Assembly: GCA_963741565.1 (NCBI GenBank)
Contig: CAVUIK010000004.1
Location: forward strand, 68,873 to 132,872
DNA: 64,000 nt
Reading direction: 5' to 3'
Source of the DNA: Ga0077555 sp963741565
GTDB taxonomy: Bacteria > Pseudomonadota > Alphaproteobacteria > Rhizobiales > Hyphomicrobiaceae
This document shows positions 8,480 through 16,109 of this stretch, one piece after another. The position numbers were made by a program, and so were the translations under genes. The first letter of the stretch is position 1, and each line of letters starts with the position of its first letter. The notes under the pieces were generated by a model. It was not told the origin of the DNA, did not search any database, and saw only the letters and a program-made list of their open reading frames with translations.

Positions 8480-9220
8480 TCAATGTAATGTTGGCCGGAT
8501 TGCCGAGTGTTCCGGCGAAGGTCTGGGTGGCAGAGGCGGGTCAAAATAGTGAAACGCCAGGATCCCAAAGAGGAAGCCGCCCAAATGCGCCTCCCAGGCA
8601 ATGCCGGTCGCTGACGTCAGCAGGGATGGTGCCAGGCCGGTCAGGAAATTCAGCGCCAGCCAAATGCCGACGGCGATGAGGACGCGGCGGTCGCGGATCA
8701 TCTCGCGGAAGCTCATCAGCGGAATGGCACGGGGGTTTTCCCGGAAGGCTTCGAAGCCGCCCCGGTCCATGGCCGAAAAGAGAAAGCGGAACGCGCCACC
8801 CATGAGCCCCGATACGGCGCCCGACGCGCCAACCATCGGCGCGTACTCCCCGAACCGGAACAGCAGGAAGAGCAGCGCGCCTAGAATGCCGCAGATGAGC
8901 GCCAGGGCAACGAAGCGGACCGAGCCGATGCGCTGGGCGACGGCGCCGCCGAAGGCCAGGAGCCAGGCGCTGTTGATCATCAAATGGGTGGTGTCGGCAT
9001 GCACGAACTGATGCGTCACCAGTGACCAGAGCCCCGCTGGCATTCCGCCAAGGTCGCGCAGTTGATTGCTGCCATAGCGGGCTGGATTGAACGCGAGCAG
9101 ATCGATGACGGCATTTTCGCGCTCGGGCGACAGCAACGACAGCCCGGCATGCACCAGCAGCATCAGCCCGAGGCTCCAGATCACGGCGATCGGCACGTTG
9201 AAGATCGGTTCGCGGTCCAA
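8480..9220 (-). CDS. Rhomboid-family intramembrane serine protease
   Basis: 246 aa with about six membrane segments. The rhomboid active site is complete: HLMIN (79-83) supplies the His/Asn of TM2, GASG at 131-134 places nucleophile Ser133 in TM4, and His212 in AHLGGFLFG lies in TM6. The large TM3-TM4 interval and the loop with FREMIRDRR at about 170-180 are as in alphaproteobacterial members. Cleaves transmembrane segments of client proteins in the inner membrane; substrates unknown. The C-terminal PPLPPRP segment is cytoplasmic. Confidence 0.9.
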   Translation of the reverse strand: MDREPIFNVPIAVIWSLGLMLLVHAGLSLLSPERENAVIDLLAFNPARYGSNQLRDLGGMPAGLWSLVTHQFVHADTTHLMINSAWLLAFGGAVAQRIGSVRFVALALICGILGALLFLLFRFGEYAPMVGASGAVSGLMGGAFRFLFSAMDRGGFEAFRENPRAIPLMSFREMIRDRRVLIAVGIWLALNFLTGLAPSLLTSATGIAWEAHLGGFLFGILAFHYFDPPLPPRPSPEHSAIRPTLH

Positions 9221-9364
9221 GCCTTAGTCCTTCTGTCAACGCTGTCGTCGTCCGGCTCTCGCTTAACCTTCACGGGTGAGCCAGGCAACGCCAATCGTCA
9301 ATCGGCGCTTGCATGGCACAGAAGCTGCTCCCTCGTTCTCATCGCCGATGGCTCACGGCGCCAG

Positions 9365-9381
9365 CGTTCCAAAGTGGAACG
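9365..9381. promoter_or_regulatory. Short inverted repeat, possible operator
   Basis: CGTTCCA and TGGAACG (7-bp perfect arms, 3-nt spacer) lie about 60 bp before the PAS gene ATG and 145 bp upstream of the divergent rhomboid gene. It could be a repressor site or chance. The 9221-9442 gap holds nothing else I can name. Confidence 0.3.
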
Positions 9382-9442
9382 TTGATTAACGATTGAGCAA
9401 GTTATTGGCGCATCGTCCGAGGTGCTGCCGCAAGGATCGGGA

Positions 9443-10064
9443 ATGAAGCAGCACACGAGCCAAAGTCTGTTCCAGTACTGGAATGACGTTCGGCGGAATC
9501 GTCTGGCCCCACAGAGGTTCGATATCGAGCCATCCCGGATTTCGCATATCCTGTCCGAGACCTTTATCCTCGAACGAGGCGAGCGGGACGATTTCCTGTT
9601 CCGGCTCGCGGGCACGCGGGTCTGTGACCAACTCGGCACCGAGCTGCGCGGCCAGGACTTCATGCACTTCGTCGGTGCCGACCAGGTTGCCGTCGGCAGA
9701 GTTGATGCGGACGATCACGGACCAGGGCGCGGTAGGCGTGCTCGAGCTGGCCGGCAGGACCGCTGATGGCCGGCAAGCCGCGTTTGAAGTTGTGATCCTG
9801 CCCTTGGTGCACGGCGACAAGACGATCTCACGCTATCTCGGCGCGTTCAGCGCCATCAATCCTCCAGCCTGGCTCGGCACGGCGCCGGTCGTCGTTGAGA
9901 AGGTGATCCGGCAGGAATTGGTGTGGCCGGAGGGCCGGCCGCATGCCGTTATCGAGCGCGCCTATCATCAAGCGCCGTTCATTCCCCAGGTGATGACCGG
10001 GCGCATTGTGCGCGTCGACCGCCGGCAGTTCCGCATCTTCGATGGCGGTCGCAAAGCTGAGTAG
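9443..10064 (+). CDS. PAS domain protein (PAS_5 type) with apparent 1-nt insertion
   Basis: From ATG 9443 the frame gives SLFQYWNDVRRNRLAPQRFD, the typical start of the alphaproteobacterial PAS_5 family. Sense is lost after DQVAVG (about 9694). The rest of the family (LMRTITDQGAVGVLELAGRT ... FRIFDGGRKAE) continues one base later to the stop at 10064. Deleting one G in GTCGGCAG restores VAVAELMRTI. The full protein would be about 206 aa. These proteins sense small molecules or act as single-domain signalling partners; the ligand is unknown. It precedes a PilZ protein, so the pair may belong to c-di-GMP-linked signalling (inference). Confidence 0.75.
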
Positions 10065-10265
10065 GCGTTACAAGCCGTCACCATGATGGCCGATTCGGCT
10101 GCCCACTTTGCAGCCGCGTCCGGCAACAGGCTCGCAATTCGCCTGACGGCCTGACAAGCCGGCAGCGCGATTGTTTCAAAAAGGGGCGTCCATTTAGGAG
10201 ATCCTTAAGCCCGGTCCCGGATAGTCGAGGCATCGTCGCTGTCTCTCTCCTGGTGTAGGTGCTTC

Positions 10266-10898
10266 ATGAGCCTCACGTCCCATTTGTTTGCACAACGTGC
10301 ACAGATCGCTCCCGCCGCTCAGATCGAGCCGGATCGACGCCGCCACAAGCGGGTAAGTGTGACCCTGCTCGGCCGCTTCATGCGCGCCAACAAGCAGGAA
10401 TATCCCTGCAAACTCTATGATATCTCGGTTGGTGGTGCGGCCATGATGGCGCCCGTCAGTGTTGAGGAAAACGAGCGCATCGTCGCCTACTTCGATCATA
10501 TCGGCGGCTTGGAAGGTACGGTCGTCCGGAACTTCGAAGGCGGCTTTGCGATCCAGTTCATGGCCACGCAGCACAAGCGCGAAAAGCTTGCGGCCCAGCT
10601 GACTTGGTTGATCAACCGTGACGTGCTGCTGCCGTCGGACGAACGCCGCCATGAGCGGATCGTGCCGCGCAACGGCTCGTCGAGCCTGAAGGTCGACGAC
10701 AACCTCATGCTCCCTTGCCAAGTGCTCGACGTCTCGATCTCGGGCGCCTCAATAGCGATCGAAGCGCGCCCCGCCATTGGCCTCGAGGTGGTGCTTGGCA
10801 AGCTGCGCGCCAAGGTCGTGCGCCATCACAGCCAGGGTATCGCCGTGCAGTTCATGGACATTCAGCAGCCTCTGGCCCTGCGCCGCTACTTCGGCTGA
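10266..10898 (+). CDS. Tandem PilZ-domain protein (c-di-GMP receptor)
   Basis: 210 aa with two PilZ repeats. The first has RRHKR (RxxxR) near residue 25 and DISVGG (DxSxxG) near residue 54. The second has RRHER near 125 and DVSISG near 158. Both halves keep the full c-di-GMP-binding motif set, so each can probably bind. No membrane segment or output domain is seen, so it likely works by protein contact. Upstream 10065-10265 carries no gene. Confidence 0.87.
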   Translation: MSLTSHLFAQRAQIAPAAQIEPDRRRHKRVSVTLLGRFMRANKQEYPCKLYDISVGGAAMMAPVSVEENERIVAYFDHIGGLEGTVVRNFEGGFAIQFMATQHKREKLAAQLTWLINRDVLLPSDERRHERIVPRNGSSSLKVDDNLMLPCQVLDVSISGASIAIEARPAIGLEVVLGKLRAKVVRHHSQGIAVQFMDIQQPLALRRYFG

Positions 10899-11069
10899 CG
10901 CCGAGCACCATCGCAATCAACGACTCCTCCCGCAGATCGCGAGTGACGGTTAACTCCGTCTTTCGCGAGCATGACGGATTTTATCTGAATTCGAGCAAAT
11001 ATTCGATCGAACATCAAAGTCGAACTTGGCTGGACTGAAAACAATGGCTGTTACAGTCCAAGTATAAGT

Positions 11070-11729
11070 ATGGGGCTGAGTGTGATGTCGTCTGTAGTCA
11101 AAACTGCGCTCTGCGCAATGATCTTGATGTTCGCTGCGCCGGCGAAGGCGGATCCCGCGAAATCGTTTCGCGGGCAGGATCGCGCCTCGTCGTACATGCG
11201 GGTCTACGGGCCGACGCTGCCGCCCTATGGCTTTGTCCGGTTTTGCGAGCTCAATCCGAAGGAATGCGCGCAAGGCAACCTCGAGGAAGCGCGGATTGCT
11301 GCAACGCCGGAGCGCATGCGTGAACTCGATGAAATCAATCGTCACGTCAATCGCAAGATCGAAGCCGCCACCGACCTCGAGCTATACGGCGAGACGGAGC
11401 GCTGGACCATCCCGACGACCCGTGGCGACTGCGAGGACTATGCCCTGCTGAAGCGCCAGATGTTGATCCAGCGCGGCTGGCCGGTCGGGTCTCTGCTGAT
11501 GACGGTGGTTCGCGACGAGAAGGGCGAGGGGCACGCGGTGCTCACGGCCCGCACGGCGCAAGGCGACTACGTTCTCGACAACAAGTTCGACGACCTGAAG
11601 GTCTGGCACAAAGTTCCCTACACCTACGTGATGCGCCAATCCTACATCGAGCCGCGTGTCTGGGTGTCGCTTGACCCCAAAGACTCCAAGTCTCCAGCTC
11701 TCCTCTCGGGGGTGCGAGCATCGAATTGA
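11070..11729 (+). CDS. Bacterial transglutaminase-like cysteine peptidase (BTLCP)
   Basis: 219 aa with a signal peptide ending near AKA at 26-27. A transglutaminase-like fold carries the catalytic triad Cys121 (RGDCEDYALLK), His155 (EGHAVLT) and Asp170 (YVLDN). The length matches the BTLCP family (Pfam06035), which includes LapG, the periplasmic protease that cleaves adhesins under c-di-GMP control through LapD. No lapD is visible here, but the tandem PilZ gene is the immediate upstream neighbour. ATG 11085 (codon 6) is an alternative start. Confidence 0.87.
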   Translation: MGLSVMSSVVKTALCAMILMFAAPAKADPAKSFRGQDRASSYMRVYGPTLPPYGFVRFCELNPKECAQGNLEEARIAATPERMRELDEINRHVNRKIEAATDLELYGETERWTIPTTRGDCEDYALLKRQMLIQRGWPVGSLLMTVVRDEKGEGHAVLTARTAQGDYVLDNKFDDLKVWHKVPYTYVMRQSYIEPRVWVSLDPKDSKSPALLSGVRASN

Positions 11730-11818
11730 GGCTGCAACGCACGGTACTCTGTCACAACCTGGCCCAGACCTGGCCAACCGATCCTGCCACCCTCGGCACT
11801 CGGCCGGGTCTCAACTGA

Positions 11819-11858
11819 AGCCGAACTCTCCTTCCCCGAGAGTTCGGCTTTTCTTTTT
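11819..11858 (+). terminator. Rho-independent terminator
   Basis: 11-bp perfect arms (11819-11829 and 11839-11849, AGCCGAACTCT) with a 9-nt loop are followed by TTTCTTTTT. It ends the BTLCP transcript and faces the convergent carbonic anhydrase gene. Confidence 0.88.
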
Positions 11859-11887
11859 GGAGGGTGGCGCAGAGCACCTCCGCCACC

Positions 11888-12421
11888 TTACTCCGACTGC
11901 GGTTTGAGAGAGTTTGCCATTTCGTGGCGGTGCTGAGCGTAGAAATCAGAACCGAACTGAATGAGCGCGCGGTCCTTCGGGCCGACTTCGCGCGCGACTT
12001 TTCCGGGCGAGCCGAAAACCACCGAATTCGGCGGGATGACCTTGCCTTCCGGTATCAATGACCCTGCTGCGATGACCGAACCCTCGCCGATGCGTGCGCC
12101 GTTGAGGACGATCGCGCCAATGCCAATCAACGAGCTTCGCCCGATCGTACATCCGTGCAGCATGCTCAGATGGCCGATTGTGCAGTCCTCACCGATATCC
12201 AGCGGGAATCCGGGATCGACATGAAGGACGCAACCTTCCTGAATGTTAGATCGGCGACCAATGCGAATCGGCTCGTTATCGCCACGGATAACGGCATTGA
12301 ACCAGACCGAGACATCTTCCTCGATCGTCACCCGGCCGATGACCGTAGCGTTTGGAGCAACCCAATAGCGGCCAACGCCGGGGGTTTGTACTCTGGCTCC
12401 GCCGAGTTCAAAAAGTGCCAT
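11888..12421 (-). CDS. Gamma-carbonic anhydrase family protein (left-handed beta-helix)
   Basis: 177 aa of hexapeptide repeats (IGRVTI, VWFNAVIRGDNEPI, IGEDCTIGHLSMLHGCTIG). The zinc ligands of the gamma-CA/YrdA family are visible as His in VLHVD and the two His of GHLSMLHG. YrdA/PaaY-like proteins of this length are common and often act on CoA thioesters or lack measured CA activity, so the biochemical role is open. It lies directly after the DUF3126 gene (2-bp gap), same strand, behind cysE. Confidence 0.88.
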   Translation of the reverse strand: MALFELGGARVQTPGVGRYWVAPNATVIGRVTIEEDVSVWFNAVIRGDNEPIRIGRRSNIQEGCVLHVDPGFPLDIGEDCTIGHLSMLHGCTIGRSSLIGIGAIVLNGARIGEGSVIAAGSLIPEGKVIPPNSVVFGSPGKVAREVGPKDRALIQFGSDFYAQHRHEMANSLKPQSE

Positions 12422-12423
12422 CC

Positions 12424-12657
12424 TCAGCTCTGCTCCAGATCGACGTCCAGGATCGTCATGTTGAACTGGAAGCAGGTCTCGCCGTCCTCGGTGTCCTTGG
12501 AGACGACGCCAAGGAACTCGCCGCCGACATACACTTCGGCGGCGTCAGCAGCCTTCTGCCGGCCTCGGACTTCGATCGAGCGGGCGCCGAAGACCTTTCG
12601 CATGTAGGCCTCCACGCTCTTGAGCTCAGCCTGAGTCATGGCTGGGGATTTCGCCAT
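12424..12657 (-). CDS. DUF3126 family protein
   Basis: 77 aa, acidic, no signal peptide or membrane segment. The sequence (AELKSVEAYMRKVFG ... VYVGGEFLGVVSKDTEDGE) matches my memory of the small alphaproteobacterial DUF3126 family. ATG at 12657 is preceded by GGAGAAGTGACG. It lies between cysE and the gamma-CA gene with tight spacing, so the three probably form one transcript. The linkage to cysE suggests a role near cysteine or sulfur metabolism (inference only). Confidence 0.8.
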   Translation of the reverse strand: MAKSPAMTQAELKSVEAYMRKVFGARSIEVRGRQKAADAAEVYVGGEFLGVVSKDTEDGETCFQFNMTILDVDLEQS

Positions 12658-12701
12658 CGTCACTTCTCCTGTTTGCCGGCCGATCGGATGAGCGGGGCGT
12701 C

Positions 12702-13541
12702 TCAGCAACAGCCGCAGTCGTCCGGCGCCAGGCGCTGATCCATGGCCCGCGAGGGTTCTGGGCATCCGCTGTCGCCAACGATCTTGGCGGGGACCCCCGC
12801 GACGGTCTTGTTGTTGGGGACGTCCTTGAGCACGACGGAGCCGGCGGCGACTTTCGAGCAATCGCCGACACGGATGTTGCCGAGGACTTTGGCGCCGGCC
12901 GAAAGCAGCACGTTGTCCCCAATCTTCGGATGCCGGTCGCCCTGATCTTTGCCATTCCCGCCGAGGGTCACATTTTGCAGGATTGAACAATTGTCTCCGA
13001 CTACGGCCGTTTCGCCGATCACGATGCCACTGCCGTGGTCGATCATCAGGCCGATGCCGATGCGGGCTGCGGGGTGGATGTCGACGGCAAAAATCCGCGA
13101 ACTCTGACTTTGCAGATAGAGTGCAAAATCGCGCCGGCCGGCCTGCCACAAGGCGTGCGCAAAGCGGTGAGTAACGAGGGCGTGAAAACCCTTGAAATAG
13201 AGTAACGGCTCGATGTAGCGGCTGCAGGCGGGATCGCGATCGAAGACGGCCGCCAAGTCGGCGCGGAAGGCGCAGCCAAGCTGGGGCTGCTCAATGAGCA
13301 CTTTGGCGAACGTCTGGCCGATCAGTCCGGCGTCGACGTCGGCATGATTGAGGCGCTGGGCGAGGCGGTGACAGATCGCATCCTCAAGCCTGTCGTGCGT
13401 GAGCACCGTCGCGTAAATGAAGCCGCCGAGCGCCTGTTCAGCGGCGACGATAGCGTCGGCTTCCTGGCGGACGGCGCTCCAGATCGGATCGACCGTCTCG
13501 ATGTGCTGGCGGGGACCAGTTTGTTTCGCTGCGGGCATCAC
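12702..13541 (-). CDS. cysE: Serine O-acetyltransferase
   Basis: 279 aa. An N-terminal helical SAT domain (PIWSAVRQEADAIVA) is followed by a left-handed beta-helix (about 150-250: DIHPAARIGIGLMIDHGSG, VGDNCSILQNVTLGG). Catalytic His and Asp are in IDHGSG. Makes O-acetylserine from serine and acetyl-CoA, the first step of cysteine synthesis. The C terminus ends CGCC rather than the usual Ile, which matters because the C-terminal Ile inserts into O-acetylserine sulfhydrylase; whether this enzyme forms the CysE-CysK complex is therefore doubtful. First gene of a three-gene set with DUF3126 and gamma-CA. Confidence 0.93.
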   Translation of the reverse strand: MMPAAKQTGPRQHIETVDPIWSAVRQEADAIVAAEQALGGFIYATVLTHDRLEDAICHRLAQRLNHADVDAGLIGQTFAKVLIEQPQLGCAFRADLAAVFDRDPACSRYIEPLLYFKGFHALVTHRFAHALWQAGRRDFALYLQSQSSRIFAVDIHPAARIGIGLMIDHGSGIVIGETAVVGDNCSILQNVTLGGNGKDQGDRHPKIGDNVLLSAGAKVLGNIRVGDCSKVAAGSVVLKDVPNNKTVAGVPAKIVGDSGCPEPSRAMDQRLAPDDCGCC

Positions 13542-13828
13542 TCATGCTCCTTCCCCAGGCCGTGGGCTTCCACGTACAGGTTGTGCCTGGACATTGCTCC
13601 TTGAGGTAAATGGCGGGCGGACTGTAGTCAATCAAGGCATTGGGGCAATCCGGCAATCCGGTGTCATGCCGGCGTTGCAAGAAGTGGACCCGAGACCTGG
13701 GAGTTCGGGTTCGGTCTCCTTCGTAACGATGTAGGCTCAACTCATGGACGCCTCTACGCCTGCCCCCGGCAGCCCTTCTCGAGAAGCGCAAACCCCTGTT
13801 CAAGGGGCAGTGAGGCGCGAACGGCGGG

Positions 13829-15103
13829 TCACCGACGTCGGCGGATGGCGGCGGCGAGCGCGGCTGCGCCGATCAAAGGAAAGATGCCAAATGCGCCATA
13901 GGTGAGCGTATAGCTGCCGAGCACCTTGTAGAGCGTCGCAAACATCGCTGGTCCCAGAACGATTCCGGAAAACGTAAAGACGAGGACGCCGCCTGTGGCG
14001 AAGCTGACCTGGTCGGGCCGGCACGTCCGCGCGATCTCGGCGAGCCAGAGCCCGTTCCATCCGATCAGGCAGAATCCGAAGCCGATCAACACGCAAGTGA
14101 GCAGTACCGCTGGCCAGGCCGGATCGGCCATCGCAAGTGCCACGGCAAAGGCCGTTGAGAGCACGCCGATCGTCATCAGGATGTGCATGCCATGGCCGAT
14201 GCGGTCGGCCAGCAGGCTCCAGGCGATACGACCGGCGACCCCGCCGATCTGCATGAGCGAGGTGACGGCGCCGGCCGCGACGAGCGACCAATGGAAGTCC
14301 TGCACCAACATGGTGATCATGAATGTGAAGAGGCAGAATTGGGCCGAGGCATAGGCGAACCCCATGATAGCAAAGGCGCGCAGCGCCGGGTCGCCCAGCA
14401 CCAGCTGGACACCGGACAGCAGGCCCGAAACCAACTGGGCCTTCGGCGCACGATCATCGTCGAGCCGTGGGCGCATGAGCGCCAGCGGAACAGCCAGCAA
14501 TAGCAGCAGCAATGCACTTGCGGCGATGGCGCCCTGCCAGCCGATAGCTTCGGAGAGCGTCGGCAAAAGCGAGGCGGCGAGTAATCCGCCGAGCGGCACG
14601 CCAGTCTGCTTCAAGGCAAAGATCAGGTTTTGCCGCTTGGGCGGGGCGAAACGGAACAGCAGATGCGAGGCGGCCGGATTGGTCAGGCCATAGGCGACGC
14701 CAATCAGAATGGAGGCCAGCAGGCCGAATGCGAAGTTGCCGGAGGCGATCCCAAGCAGGCCGACAATGCCCAGCCCCAGAGACCAGAGGCTGGCCAGTGC
14801 GGCACCGTGGCGGCGGACGTAGAGGCCGGCAATACCCGACATCAGGGCGGCCGCGATATAGACCACGCTGATCTGGTAGCCGACCGCCTCGGCGCCGAAA
14901 CCGAAAGCGGGCGCTGCTTTGGTCGCCAGCGTCGGCAGCGCCAGCACCGAGAACGTCGACAGTCCTTGAACGCCGGTAACCAAACCAAGCAGAACCGACA
15001 GCTCGCCGGTGGACAACGCGTTCCGAGCTGGCGGAGAGGCCGGATCATCGGCGCCAGGAGGTCCGGCGGACGATCCGTTAGAGGGCGGTTCCGCCGTTTT
15101 CAA
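13829..15103 (-). CDS. MFS transporter
   Basis: 424 aa from a TTG at 15103, preceded by GGAGG about ten bases upstream. The frame stays open to 15322, but that extension would overlap the GntR gene and the palindrome at 15134 and would add a basic, non-membrane leader. Twelve hydrophobic segments are seen, with MFS loop elements (GLYVRRHGAAL after TM2; GRIAWSLLADRIGHG, motif A-like, before TM8). Substrate unknown. It is divergent from a GntR regulator, which probably controls it. Final residues are Arg-rich. Confidence 0.82.
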   Translation of the reverse strand: MKTAEPPSNGSSAGPPGADDPASPPARNALSTGELSVLLGLVTGVQGLSTFSVLALPTLATKAAPAFGFGAEAVGYQISVVYIAAALMSGIAGLYVRRHGAALASLWSLGLGIVGLLGIASGNFAFGLLASILIGVAYGLTNPAASHLLFRFAPPKRQNLIFALKQTGVPLGGLLAASLLPTLSEAIGWQGAIAASALLLLLLAVPLALMRPRLDDDRAPKAQLVSGLLSGVQLVLGDPALRAFAIMGFAYASAQFCLFTFMITMLVQDFHWSLVAAGAVTSLMQIGGVAGRIAWSLLADRIGHGMHILMTIGVLSTAFAVALAMADPAWPAVLLTCVLIGFGFCLIGWNGLWLAEIARTCRPDQVSFATGGVLVFTFSGIVLGPAMFATLYKVLGSYTLTYGAFGIFPLIGAAALAAAIRRRR

Positions 15104-15133
15104 GGGTTTAACGCCTCCCGGTCTCGGTGTATC

Positions 15134-15145
15134 TTGTCCGGACAA
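15134..15145. promoter_or_regulatory. Perfect 12-bp palindrome, candidate GntR operator
   Basis: TTGTCCGGACAA lies 30 bp upstream of the proposed MFS start and 170 bp upstream of the divergent gntR. The TTGT-N4-ACAA layout is like operators of GntR/HutC-type regulators. Position over the MFS promoter fits repression of the permease by the adjacent GntR protein. Confidence 0.55.
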
Positions 15146-15314
15146 AGGTCTACAGCCAGGACTTGGCCGACGCCAGGGCCGGACTGTCGCCAGAAACGGG
15201 CGGGCCGATCCTCCCGATTCCGTTCGCCAGGAGGGGTTATGCAAGGGCTTCGTCGGTTTCCGTCCATCGATCGTCCGGCCGTCGGGCGCCGCTGTCGGGG
15301 GAGCCGCCTGACGC

Positions 15315-16088
15315 ATGGCCAATGAGATCGTAACGTTGAAGCGCCCCGAAGGCGACGCGGCCCAGCCGCTCTACGTGCAATTGGCCCAGACCCTTGGGGA
15401 CCGGATCGCGAGCGGGACTTACCCCGTCGGCTCACTGCTGCCGACTGAGGCGGAGCTTGGCGAGACATTTGCCGTCTCCAGGTACACGGTGCGTCAGGCG
15501 ATCCAACATCTGCGACAGCAGGGGCTCGTCTCGGCCCGCAAGGGGGTCGGCACGCGGGTGGAAGCCGTGCACGCCGCACCGAGCTACACCCAGTCAATGC
15601 ATTCGCTGTCGGAGCTGCTGCAGTTTGCGCACGAGACCCGGCTTGACATCATTGCCATTGAGGATGTCGCGGCACGCGGTGCGCTCGCCGAAATGCTGGG
15701 CTGCCGGCCGCGCAAGGAATGGGTGCGCATCGAGGGTATCCGGCATGCCGGCCGCGGCGAGCCGCCAATCTGCTACTCCGAGGTCTATCTCGACGCGGCC
15801 TACAAGGATCTGGCGAAGAACGTCGAGACGCTGACGACGGCGATCTGGTCGCTGATCGAGCGCAACTACGGCGAGCAATTCGTCGAGGTCGAGCAGCAGA
15901 TCGAGGCGGTCGTGCTGTCGCCGGAACGTGCGGCGCAACTCAAAGCCAAGCCGGGCTCGCCTGCACTCAAGTTCACGCGCCGCTACTTCGTCACCGGCCG
16001 TCGGCTGGTGGAGTTGTCGAGCAGCATCCACCCGGCCGACCGCTTCGCATATCGCATGAACCTGAAGCGTGATCTTGGCGGCGCCTGA
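15315..16088 (+). CDS. GntR-family regulator with UTRA domain (HutC subfamily)
   Basis: 257 aa. N-terminal winged helix (about 15-80: LYVQLAQTLGDRIASGTYPVGSLLPTEAEL split by usual GntR spacing; SRYTVRQAIQHLRQQGLV; KGVGTRVE) followed by a UTRA ligand-binding domain (about 100-250, with the Arg-rich RIEGIRHA and ending FAYRMNLKRD). HutC-type repressors release DNA when bound to a small metabolite. Divergent from the MFS gene; probable operator at 15134. The ligand cannot be inferred, but the following catabolic genes suggest an organic acid or sugar acid. Confidence 0.9.
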   Translation: MANEIVTLKRPEGDAAQPLYVQLAQTLGDRIASGTYPVGSLLPTEAELGETFAVSRYTVRQAIQHLRQQGLVSARKGVGTRVEAVHAAPSYTQSMHSLSELLQFAHETRLDIIAIEDVAARGALAEMLGCRPRKEWVRIEGIRHAGRGEPPICYSEVYLDAAYKDLAKNVETLTTAIWSLIERNYGEQFVEVEQQIEAVVLSPERAAQLKAKPGSPALKFTRRYFVTGRRLVELSSSIHPADRFAYRMNLKRDLGGA

Positions 16089-16109
16089 CCGTTTATTGAT
16101 CCTAACCGC

